Position numbers and translations under genes: made by a program. Below, one piece after another: positions 26,307 through 34,963 of a stretch of 64,000 bases of DNA; position 1 is the first letter of the stretch; every line of letters starts with the position of its first letter. The notes below the pieces were generated by a model that saw only the letters and a list, made by a program, of their open reading frames with translations, was not told the DNA's origin and did no database searches. Source of the stretch: Dryobates pubescens (lineage: Eukaryota > Chordata > Aves > Piciformes > Picidae); assembly GCF_014839835.1 (NCBI RefSeq), contig NC_071644.1, positions 3,449,266 through 3,513,265 on the forward strand, in the 5' to 3' direction.

Positions 26307-29300
26307 AGCTGAGGCCTGACCAGGCTCTGCTCCCCTGCTCCGGTGGGTTCTGTCCCTCGCTGACTGCCGGGGGGGGTCGGACTGGCTGCCAGCTGTGATC
26401 TCTCTTTTGCTGCCCAGGAAAGCTGCCCTGGGGAGGAAGAAGCTGCAGCCTCATCCCAACATAATCCAGGTGCTCCGAGCCTTCACCTCCTCCGTGCCCC
26501 TGCTGCCTGGAGCCATTGCAGACTACCCTGATGTGCTGCCCCTCAGCCTCAGCCCCAGCGGCCTGGGCCACAGCCGCACTCTCTTCCTGGTGATGAAGAA
26601 GTAGGTGGAGAGAAGCTGCCCCAAGGCCCTTCTGCTTCCTGGCACTCTCTGTTCTGCTGCTCCACAGCTCCTCACAGAGCTCAGGCCTGGGCTGCTGCCA
26701 GACAAAGCCCAGCCCAGCCTTGGAAGCACCTCCTGAGGCCGGTTCCAAGCCCTGGAGATGTTAACTCCTGTCTGAGAGCGAGGGCAAGCTGCTCCTTGAA
26801 GGGATTCCAGTAGGGAAGGTGCAGCTTGGCCCCAGGCAGTGCTGCAGGCTGGGGGCAGAGTGGCTGAGAGCAGCCAGGCAGAGAGGGACCTGGGGGGAGT
26901 GGTGGACAGCAGCTGAACAGGAGCCAGCAGTGTGCCCAGGGGGCCAAGAAGGCCAAGGGCATCCTGGCCTGCAGCAGGAAGAGTGTGGCCAGCAGGAGCA
27001 GGGAAGTCCTTGTGCCCTGTGCTCAGCACTGCTGAGGCCACACCTGGAGTCCTGTGTCCAGTTCTGGGCTCCTCAGTTGAAGAAGGACATTGAGAGACTT
27101 GAAGGTGTCCAGAGAAGGGCAACAAAGCTGGGGAGGGGTCTGGAGCACAGCCCTGGGAGGAGAGGCTGAGGGACCTGGGGGCCCAGAACTGGACACAGGA
27201 CTCCAGGTGTGGCCTAACCAGTGCTGAGCACAGGGGGAGAATGATCTCCCTGCTCCTGCTGGCCACACTCTTCCTGATGCAGGCCAGGATGCCCTTGGCC
27301 TTTTTGGCCACCTGGGCACACTGCTGGCTCCTGTTCAGCCTACCATCAACCAGCACCCCCATGTCCCTCTCTGCCTGGCTCTGCCCCCAGCCTGTAGCAC
27401 TGCCTGGGGTTGCTGTGGCCAATGTGCAGCCCCTGGCCCTTGGATATGTTCAACCTCCTGCCCTTGGCCTCTGCCCATCTGCCCAGGTCCCTCTGCAGAG
27501 CTCTGCTGCCCTCTTAACAGACCCAACACCCATTTGGCTGATGCAAGCCAGCCAGCACTGAGGGATGAGCTTGCAGGATGCTGATTCCAAGGTTTTCCCC
27601 CTTCTCCTCCCCAGTTATCCCTGCACCCTGCGTGAGTACCTGAGGGGCAGCAGCCCAGATGTCTGCCTCTCCACCAGGATGATTCTGCAGCTGCTGGAGG
27701 GGGTGGACCACCTGGTTCGGCATGGAGTAGCCCACAGGGACCTGAAGTCTGACAACATCCTGGTTGAGTTTGATCCTGGTGGGTGCATCACTGCCTCAGG
27801 GGGTGCTGGAGGTGCCTCTGCTGCAAGGGCTTGGCTCTTGGATCATCTTCTTGGTGGGGTGGCTCCTAAAGTCCCCCCTCTTGGTCAGGGGTTGCAGCAG
27901 CTGGAGGGCGAGGGGGAAGGGCAGGGCTGAAGCCCCAAGCAGCATTTTCATGCACCTGTGGGGTCACAGAGTGGGTTGGGTTGGCAGAAAGGGAGCTGGG
28001 GGTGGTGGTGGACAGCAGCTGAACAGGAGCCAGCAGTGTGCCCAGGGGGCCAAGAAGGCCAAGGGCATCCTGGCCTGCAGCAGGAAGAGTGTGGCCAGCA
28101 GGAGCAGGGAAGTCCTTGTGCCCTGTGCTCAGCACTGCTGAGGCCACACCTGGAGTCCTGTGTCCAGCTCTGGGCTCCTCAGGTTAGGAAAGAGGTTGAG
28201 CTGCTGGAAGGTGTCCAGAGAAGGGCAAGAAAGCTGGGGAGGGGTCTGGAGCACAGCCCTGGGAGGAGAGGCTGAGGGAGCTGGGGTTGCTTAGCCTGCA
28301 GAAGAGGAGGCTCAGGGGAGACCTTCTTGCTCTCTGCAACTCCCTGAAGGGAGCTTGGAGCCAGATGGGGGTTGGTCTCTTCTCCCAGGCAGGCATCCAG
28401 CCCCAGAACAAGAGGACACAGTCTGAAGCTGTGCCAGGGGAAGTTCAGGCTGGAGGTGAGGAGAAAGTTCTTCCCAGCAAGAGAGATTGGCCATGGGAGT
28501 GTGCTGCCCAGGGAGGTGGTGGAGTCCCCATCCCTGGAGGTGTTCCAGAGGGGCTTGGATGTGGCCCTTGCAGCCATGGCTTAGCTGTCAGGAGGTGCTG
28601 GGTGCCAGCTTGGACTTGCTGAGCTCTGAGCTCTTTTCCAACCTCATTGATTCTATGATCATCCCTTCCCAACCCCCCTGCCAGGGGCTGGGACACCTCC
28701 CACCAGGCCCAGGTTGCTCAGGGCCTGGCCTTGAACCACAACCACCCTGGGCAGCCTCTGCCAGTGTCTCCCTCTGAAGAGTTCCTCACTGCCAGTCTAA
28801 ATCTGCCCTCCTCAAGCTTCAATCCATTCCCTCTCCCCAGCTTGTTCTCCTGTCAGCCTTTCTCTAGTGGAGACTTTAATTACCTGAGCTGCTTTGCAGC
28901 CTAATTAAGATGCAAGTGGGCAGGGACCAATGGCAGGCAGCCAGAGCTGGCTAATTGACAGTCCTGGTGCAGCAGCCCTGGAGGGTTTTCAGTGGTGCTA
29001 TTACCATCCTTGCCATGAAGGCAGAGCTGCTCTGGAGCCCTCCTGAGTGCAGTTAGGAATGATCCAAGGCTTTGGTTTGCTTTCCAGGTGGGAGCCTGGA
29101 GGAGTGAGGGGTCTGCTTTGCAGGGCTCAGCTTGGCAGCAGGGCTGCAGAGTTCCTCCAGGCCCTTTCCTCCAGCTCAGCAGATAACCCAGGTGCCACCT
29201 CCCCAGGAGCTGTGAGGAGAGCCTTAGGGAGCTGGGGTTGTTTAGCCTGGTTGGGGAGACCTGAGAGCTCAGCAAGGCCAAGCTGGCACCTCATCAGAGA

Positions 29301-32300
29301 GTCAGTAGGGTTGGAAGAGACCTCAGAGCTCAGCAAGTCCAACCTATCACCTAATCAGAGAATCAATAAGGCTGGAAGAGACCTCAAAGATCAGCAAGTC
29401 CAAGCTGGCACCCAGCACCTCCTGACAACTAAACCATGGCTCCAAGGGCCACAGCCAAGCCCCCTCCAGGGATGGGGACTCCACCACCTCCCTGGGCAGC
29501 ACATTCCCATGGCCAATCTCTCTTGCTGGGAAGAACTTTCTCCTCACCTCCAGCCTAAACCTCCCCTGGCACAGCTTGAGACTGTGGCCTCTTGTTCTGG
29601 TGCTGGGTGCCTGCCTGGGAGAAGAGCCCAACCCCCACCTGGCTCCAAGCTCCCTTCAGGGAGTTGCGGAGAGCAAGAAGGTCTCCCCTGAGCCTCCTCT
29701 TCTGCAGGCTAAGCAACCCCAGCTCCCTCAGCCTCTCCTGCCAGGTCCTCCCAAGGCCAGGCCTGACTGTGCTCTCCCTGCTGCCCTCAGCTGGCTGCCC
29801 CTGGCTGGTGATCACAGACTTTGGCTGCTGCCTGGCAGATGACAGCATCGGCCTGAGGCTGCCCTACCCCAGCGCCTACGTGGACCGCGGCGGCAACGGC
29901 TGCCTCATGGCCCCCGAGGTACTCCCCTTCCCCTGCCCTGTGAGGCTGCTGGCATGGACCCCCACCCTGGAGCTGTGTGCTTGAACCTGCCCTGCAGCAG
30001 GCAGAGTGTGGCCAGCAGCAGCAGGGAAGTCCTTGTGCCCTGTGCTCAGCACTGCTCAGGCCACACCTGGAGTCCTGTGTCCAGTTCTGGGCTCCTCAGG
30101 TTAGGAAAGAGGTTGAGCTGCTGGAAGGTGTCCAGAGAAGGGCAACAAAGCTGGGGAGGGGTCTGGAGCACAGCCCTGGGAGGAGAGGCTGAGGGAGCTG
30201 GGGTTGCTTAGCCTGGAGAAGAGGAGGCTCAGGGGAGACCTTCTTGCTCTCTGCAACTCCCTGCAGGGAGGTTGCAGCCAGCTGGGGGTTGGTCTCTTCT
30301 CCCAAGCACCCAGCAGGAGAACAAGAGGCTACAGTCTCAAGCTGTGCCAGGGGAAGTTTAGGCTGGAGGTGAGGAGAAAGTTCTTCCCTGAGAGAGTTGT
30401 TGGCCATTGGGATGTGCTGCCCAGGGAGGTGGTGGAGTCCCCATCCCTGGAGGTGTTGCAGAGGGGCTTGGCTGTGGCCCTGGGAGCCATGGTTCAGCTG
30501 TCAGGAGGTGCTGGGTGCCAGCTTGGACTTGCTGAGCTCTTCTCCCACCTGGTTGATTCTATGAGCACCTCTCTCTCTCTGGGCCAGGTGATCACAGCAT
30601 CCCCAGGCCCAGGCAAGGTGATCAACTACAGCAAGGCTGATGCCTGGGCCGTGGGAGCCATTGCCTACGAGATCCTGGGCCTGGCCAATCCCTTCTATGG
30701 CCATGGGGCCTCCTCCCTGGAGAGCAGGAGCTACCGTGAGGAGCAGCTGCCCAGCCTGCCCCCCCACGTGCCCCTGGAGGTGAAACAAGTGGTCAAGATG
30801 CTGCTCCTGAGGGATCCCAACAAGGTGAGGCTTGGCTGGAAGAGGAAAGGCTACAGGGAAAGCTGGGGAGGGAATCTTTCAGGCTTGTGGGGGTAGGGTG
30901 AGGGGGAATGGATTGAAGCTTGAGCAGGGGAGACTGGGACTGGAGGTGAGGAAGAAATTCTTTCCAGTGAGGGTGGGGAGGCACTGGCACAGGCTGCCCA
31001 GGGTGGTTGTGGGTGGCTCCTCTCTGGAGGTGCTCAAGGCCAGGCTGGATGAGGCCTTGAGCAAGCTGGGCTGGTGGGAGGTGTCCCTGCCCATGGCAGG
31101 GGGCTGGAAGTGGATGACCTTTAGGGTCCTTCCCAACCCAAACCAGTCTCTGATTCTGATGGTGTCTGTAGAAGGTGAAGGGCCTTGAGCTCTCTCCTGT
31201 GAAGAGAGACTGAGAGCCCTGGGGGCTGTTGAGTGTGGGGAGGAGAAGGCTGAGAGGAGATCTGCTCAGTGTCTGAGGGGTGGGGGTCAGGATGAAGGTG
31301 CCAGGCTCTGCTCAGGGCTGCCCAGTGACAGGACAAGGGAATCAGCTGGAGCCTGGGAAGTTCCACCTCAGCCTGAGGAAAAGCTTTGCAGTGAGGGTGC
31401 TGGAGGCCTGGAGCAGGCTGCCCAGAGAGCTTGTGGGGTCTCTTTCTCTGGAGTTGCTCAGCCTGCAGAAGAGGAGGCTCAGGGGAGACCTTCTTGCTCT
31501 CTCCAGCTCCCTGAAGGGAGCTTGGAGCCAGGTGGGGGTTGGGCTCTTCTCCCAGGCAGGCACCCAGCCCCAGAACAAGAGGCCACAGTCTCAAGCTGTG
31601 CCAGGGGAGGAGGCTTTCAAGCCCCACCTGGATGTGTTCCTGTGTGACCTGCCCTGGGTGATCCTTCTCTGGCAGGGGGGGTTGGACTCCCTGACCTCTA
31701 GAGGTCCCTCCCAACCCCTGCCAGTGGAATAGAATTCACCAGGTTGGGAAAGGGCTTTGAGCTCATCCAGTCCAACCTCTCACCCAGCACCATCTGATCA
31801 ACCAAGTGCCTCAGCCAGGCTCTTCCTGAACCCCTCCAGGGATGGGGGCTCCACCACCTCCCTGGGCAGCCCATTTGCAGGTCAGTTCACCCTGGGGCTG
31901 TGGCTGCAGGGCTGTCATCCAGGTGTCACTGATCAAGGACCAGCAGGAGGCCTCTGTGGCCTCTCACTGAATTGTTTCAGGGATGTTTGTGGTAGGAGCT
32001 GGACCTTGGCCTGGAGGGGTTTGACCTGCAGTTCCCTGATGTCAGTGCTCACAAAGGGCTTTAGGATCAAGGGGAGCAGCCTTCCAGTCCCTGCAGGAGA
32101 GCTGGGGAGGGACTTTTAGCAAGGGCTTGGAGTGCTGGGATGAGAGGGAATGGACTGAAGCTGGAGCAGGGGAGATTGGGACTGGAGATGAGGGGGAAAG
32201 TCTGTAGAGTGAGGGTGGGGAGGCACTGGCACAGGCTGCCCAGGGAGGCTGTGGATGTGTCCAGACCAGGCTGGATGAGGCCTTGAGCAGCCTGGGCTGG

Positions 32301-32741
32301 TGGGAGGTGTCCCTGCCCACGGCAGGGGGGTTGGAACTGGCTGATCTTGAAGGCCCCTTCCAACCCCAACCCATTCTGTGGTTCACAGCCACTCTCTGGT
32401 GGCTCAGAGGGGAGGCCTGGAGTACTCTTGGCAGTGGAGATGCTGCCCTCAGCTGACCTCTCCTCTCCTTCCCTTTGCAGAGGCTGTCTGCCAGAGTGGC
32501 TGCTAACGTGCTTCACCTCAGCCTCTGGGGGGAGCAGGTTCTGGCTTCCCACACCCTGCAACCTGACCAGATGGTCTCCTGGCTCCTCTGCCAGTCTGCA
32601 GCTGCTCTGCTCATGAACAGATTGGTGGCTAAAAGCCTGGTGGAGACCAGACTGAAGATGTGCTTCTTGGCAAACCTGGAGTACGAAGACCTCTGGGCAG
32701 CAATCTTCCTCTTGCTGGCCTGGAGGAGTGGCTCTGGGTGA
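20912..32741 (+). CDS. PINK1: PINK1, mitochondrial Ser/Thr kinase
   Basis: Eight exons: 20912-21229, 24306-24572, 25377-25480, 26418-26600, 27615-27778, 29791-29918, 30588-30824 and 32481-32741. The joined frame is 553 aa (human 581). PINK1 senses depolarised mitochondria and phosphorylates ubiquitin and Parkin Ser65. Visible are an Arg-rich targeting segment, a membrane span at about 78-95, the glycine loop [12 protein letters not shown] (139-150), the AIK lysine K189, HRDLKSDN with catalytic D333, DFG D355, and the C-terminal extension. Equivalents of the human autophosphorylation sites S228 and S402 are S198 and S373. Compared with human, the N-terminus is shorter, the PARL-cleavage Phe is not obvious in [11 protein letters not shown], and the S402 context differs (PSAY for SSWY). 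Introns are packed with CR1 and one 223-bp array. Confidence 0.98.
21230..22269. other. Unique 5' part of PINK1 intron 1
   Basis: Low-copy intron sequence. No CR1 or array is recognisable before 22270. Confidence 0.5.
22270..24300. repeat. 223-bp array in PINK1 intron 1
   Basis: Nine units. Copies of 'gtgcac(c/t)tgcagcagc' fall at 22293, 22527, 22750, 22972, 23195, 23418, 23641, 23864 and 24087, a 222-223 bp period apart from one 11-bp-longer first step. Each unit carries 'cttttcttgttgctctttgc' or the 'cctcttg' variant ahead of 'cacctgcag'. The last unit runs into the true exon 2 acceptor ('tcctcttgcctccag', ending 24305). Units look highly similar, suggesting recent homogenisation. Confidence 0.95.
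24715..25305 (+). mobile_element. CR1 fragment in PINK1 intron 2
   Basis: From 'ggttgtctccctagactggg' through 'gggctggggaggagcagctg' to 'aagccaagcaattctctgat'. It has the 3' end but only a weak tail. It stops about 70 bp before exon 3. Confidence 0.85.
25640..25850 (+). mobile_element. CR1 fragment in PINK1 intron 3
   Basis: Carries 'ctccaagaaggctggaaagg' and 'ccctggagagattcaagctc'. More diverged than most, probably old. Confidence 0.7.
25860..26250 (+). mobile_element. CR1 internal fragment in PINK1 intron 3
   Basis: Starts 'gtggccaagaaggccaaggg' and continues through 'ggtgtccagagaagggcaag' to 'acagtctcaagctgtgc', where it is cut before the usual 3' end. A (TCCCTG)n run follows at once. 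Confidence 0.85.
26258..26310. repeat. (TCCCTG)n microsatellite
   Basis: About eight hexamer copies at the broken 3' end of the CR1 on its left. Confidence 0.85.
26815..27180 (+). mobile_element. CR1 fragment in PINK1 intron 4, sense
   Basis: From 'cagtgctgcaggctgggggc' to 'ggaggagaggctgagggacc'. Directly joined to an inverted CR1 piece, giving an inverted pair of about 240 bp. Confidence 0.85.
27181..27545 (-). mobile_element. CR1 fragment in PINK1 intron 4, antisense
   Basis: Starts 'ggcccagaactggacacagg' and continues 'ggccacactcttcctgatgc' into more upstream CR1 sequence. It lies 70 bp before exon 5 and opposes both its left neighbour and the copy after exon 5. Confidence 0.85.
27965..28660 (+). 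mobile_element. CR1 copy with 3' end in PINK1 intron 5
   Basis: About 700 bp, 'gagctgggggtggtggtgga' to 'cctcattgattctatgatc', with the CR1 terminus intact. Confidence 0.9.
28660..28870 (-). mobile_element. CR1 fragment meeting the previous copy tail to tail
   Basis: From 'cttcccaacccccctgccag' to 'aagcttcaatccattccctc'. Another subfamily in the opposite direction, touching the tail of the copy on its left. Confidence 0.8.
29195..29265 (+). mobile_element. Small CR1 remnant in PINK1 intron 5
   Basis: Only 'gagggagctggggttg'-type internal sequence and a few flanking bases remain. Confidence 0.55.
29285..29760 (-). mobile_element. CR1 copies ending 30 bp before PINK1 exon 6
   Basis: A short 3'-end piece (29285-29345) followed by a longer copy of the same end, 'cagagaatcaataaggctgg' to 'cccagctccctcagcctctc'. 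It is the left arm of the inverted repeat around exon 6. Confidence 0.9.
29990..30565 (+). mobile_element. CR1 copy in PINK1 intron 6
   Basis: From 'agcaggcagagtgtggccag' to 'cacctggttgattctatgag', ending about 25 bp before exon 7. Its 3' portion (30180-30562) is the right arm of the inverted repeat around exon 6. Confidence 0.9.
30835..31165 (+). mobile_element. CR1 fragment at the start of PINK1 intron 7
   Basis: Begins within a few bases of the exon 7 donor and includes 'tgaggaagaaattctttcca' and 'ggtgtccctgcccatggcag'. Confidence 0.85.
31170..31727 (+). mobile_element. CR1 copy with another CR1 segment inside it
   Basis: An older CR1 ('ctgagagccctgggggctgt', 'ctgcccagagagcttgtggg') is interrupted at about 31456-31608 by a 153-bp piece of the young subfamily ('cagcctgcagaagaggaggc' to 'tcaagctgtgccagggg'). 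It then resumes at 'ctttcaagccccacctgg' to the end. Confidence 0.8.
31728..31882 (-). mobile_element. CR1 3' fragment in PINK1 intron 7
   Basis: 'tcaccaggttgggaaagggc' to 'cacctccctgggcagcccat'. It faces the copy on its left tail to tail. Confidence 0.85.
32085..32390 (+). mobile_element. CR1 3' fragment before PINK1 exon 8
   Basis: 'agctggggagggacttttag' to 'ccaaccccaacccattctgt'. Ends about 90 bp from the exon 8 acceptor. Confidence 0.85.
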
Positions 32742-33605
32742 AGGCTCAGCCAGCTGTGGTAGCACTTTGCAGGCACATAGGAATCTCTTCTGTCTGCTGG
32801 AACCCCCCCTGTAGAGCTTTAGGGGAGCAGACTGGGTCGAAGAGCTCGAGTTTCTCCCCAGCCAGCATTAGTAGCCCCTGCTTTTTCTCTCCCTGCTGCA
32901 GGAAGTCTCCTTGCTGCATCACTCTCTCCTGCTGTGAGCACCCTGCAGCTGTGCTGAGGCAGTGTGCTTGGCTTTGGGCCCACCTGGGAGCTCTCCAGTG
33001 ACTTCTGAGTCCTGTGTGGGGTGAAGGAGGTCCCCTTTCAGGGGTGGGGAGGGTGGGAGGTGGCACTGCCTGGCTGCTCTGCACAGTAGACTGAGGAGGT
33101 GCCAGAAGGGGTGGTGCAGTCTTAAGGACAGCCCCCAGTGGGCAGCTCCAGCTGATCTCCTGCAGCCACCAGCAGCCCTTGCCATGAAGTTAGCAGCCCA
33201 GCAGCCCCTCAGGAGCGAGGCAGTGTGAGCAGCAGGGCCTCCCAGGCATGCCACCACCCAGCACAAGGCACTGAAGGCAGTGGCCCCCCTGGGTTTGTTT
33301 CTTGCCCATCCCAGCTGGGCAGTGACTGCTCCCCAGGGGGCCAAGGCAGCCAGGCTGTGCCCTCTTGGGGATGATCTCTGCAGGTGAAGTGGAGGTTGAG
33401 CTGCTGGAAGAGCTCAGGGTGATGCCACCCCCCTGTTTCTCCTGGTCACCAGGGACAAGCCCTGGGTCAGGGAGGAGAGGAGGCAGCGAGCAGCCAGAAG
33501 CTGAAAGCATCCCTTGGGCTCTGGGTGTCTCTTGCTGTCTCTGGAGAGCTTGGGGGGGGAAGATTGATGTCTGTTGCACAGTAAAGTGAAGGTGAAGCTC
33601 TGCTG
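32742..33605 (+). other. PINK1 3' UTR (inferred)
   Basis: About 860 bp of non-repetitive DNA between the stop and a variant poly(A) signal, similar in length to mammalian PINK1 3' UTRs as I recall them. Confidence 0.5.
33580..33585 (+). terminator. Candidate PINK1 poly(A) signal
   Basis: AGTAAA, a common variant of AATAAA, with T/C-rich sequence about 25 bp downstream. No canonical hexamer lies nearer the stop. Confidence 0.4.
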
Positions 33606-33714
33606 CTGAGTGGCTTCTTTCACATCTCCCTTTCATCATGCCCAGACTCAGGGCTGTGGAGCAATGGGGACAATGCTGCCCTGGGGCAGGGGCAGTGCCA
33701 GGCACTGCTATGGG

Positions 33715-34420
33715 CTGGGCAGGGACTGGCTGGAGAGCAGCCCTGGGGGTGCTGGGGGAGGAGAAGCTCAGCAGGAGCCAGCAGGGAGCACTTGCAGCCC
33801 AGAGAGCCAAGCAGAGCCTGGGCTGCAGCAAGAGAAGTGTGGCCAGCAGGGCCAGGGAGGGGATTCTGCCCCTCTGCTGCACTCTGCTGAGACCACAGCT
33901 GCAGCTCTGGGGCCAGCTCTGGAGCCTCTGTGCCAGGAAGGGTCTGGAGGGGCTGGAAGGTGTCCAGGGAAGGGCAACAAAGCTGGGGAGGGGTCTGGAG
34001 CACAGCCCTGGGAGGAGAGGCTGAGGGAGCTGGGGTTGCTTAGCCTGCAGAAGAGGAGGCTCAGGGGAGACCTTCTTGCTCTCTGCAACTCCCTGCAGGG
34101 AGCTTGGAGCCACGTGGGGGTTGGGCTCTTCTCCCAGGCAGGCAGCCAGCCCCAGAACAAGAGGCCACAGTCTCAAGCTGTGCCAGGGGAGGTTCAGGCT
34201 GGAGGTGAGGAAGAAGTTCTACACAGAGAGAGTTGTTAGCCATGGGAATGTGCTGCCCAGGGAGGTGGTGGAGTCCCCATCCCTGGAGGTGTTCAAGAGG
34301 GGCTTGGATGTGGCACTTGGAGCCATGGTTTAGCTGTCAGGAGGTGCTGGGTGCCAGCTTGGACTTGCTGAGCTCTGAGCTCTTGTCCAGCCTCCCTGAT
34401 TCTGTGCCTCTCTTTGGCTT
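33715..34420 (+). mobile_element. CR1 copy at the PINK1/AGMAT boundary
   Basis: About 700 bp, 'gcagggactggctggagagc' through 'gaagggcaacaaagctgggg' to 'ccagcctccctgattctgtg'. The first part is an older subfamily and the second a younger one. It occupies the junction where the gene order departs from human. Confidence 0.88.
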
Positions 34421-34849
34421 GCATTTTCTCTCTGAGGTGCTGCTGGGGCTGTTCCTTTGTTCTCCTTTCCCTGCCTCTCACTCATGAGAGGTTTTTGTGA
34501 TTCCTCAGCATTCGGGGGGGGGCTGTGGGGAAGCAGAGTGGAAAAGCCTCAGTGCACCCCATGCTGCCTGCCTGCTCCAGCTGCCCAGGGGGACAGGAAC
34601 TGCAGCAGGCCCAGGATCTCAGCTGGACTTTGTGATCCTAGAGGTCTTTCCCAGCCTCAGTGGCTCTCAGCTCCAGTCCTTGGGCAGTCCCCTGGGCTTT
34701 GTTTTCCTGCTGGACAAGCTGAAGCCCCTTTGCTGCTGCATTTCTTCCTGGTGTCTGCCGTGGGGGGTGGGGGAAGGAAAGGGGTGGCCAGGAGAGGGGA
34801 AACACGAAGCTTGAGCCAAAGCTTTGCCTTTCCTGGAGCAGCAGGGGTT

Positions 34850-34963
34850 GTCCACCTGCCCTTTGAACCGCGGGGAGGGAGGCCGGGGGCACGGCCTGGG
34901 CGGGATGGGCCAGGCTGCGGCCCCACTGCCTGTGGGCACAGCGCTGGAGCCGGGGCGGGCAGG
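34850..34963 (+). promoter_or_regulatory. AGMAT CpG-rich promoter
   Basis: GC-rich and CpG-rich with two GGGCGGG-type boxes ('cctgggcggga', 'ccggggcgggc') just before the ATG. No TATA box. Confidence 0.5.

Noticed and set aside
32742-34963. DDOST or its remnants after PINK1
   Set aside because: No frame on either strand resembles DDOST. The space is 3' UTR-like DNA and CR1.
34457-34963. Upstream extension of AGMAT
   Set aside because: The frame is open by chance in GC-rich DNA. A targeting-type Arg/Ala-rich sequence begins at 34964 after a CpG-rich promoter.
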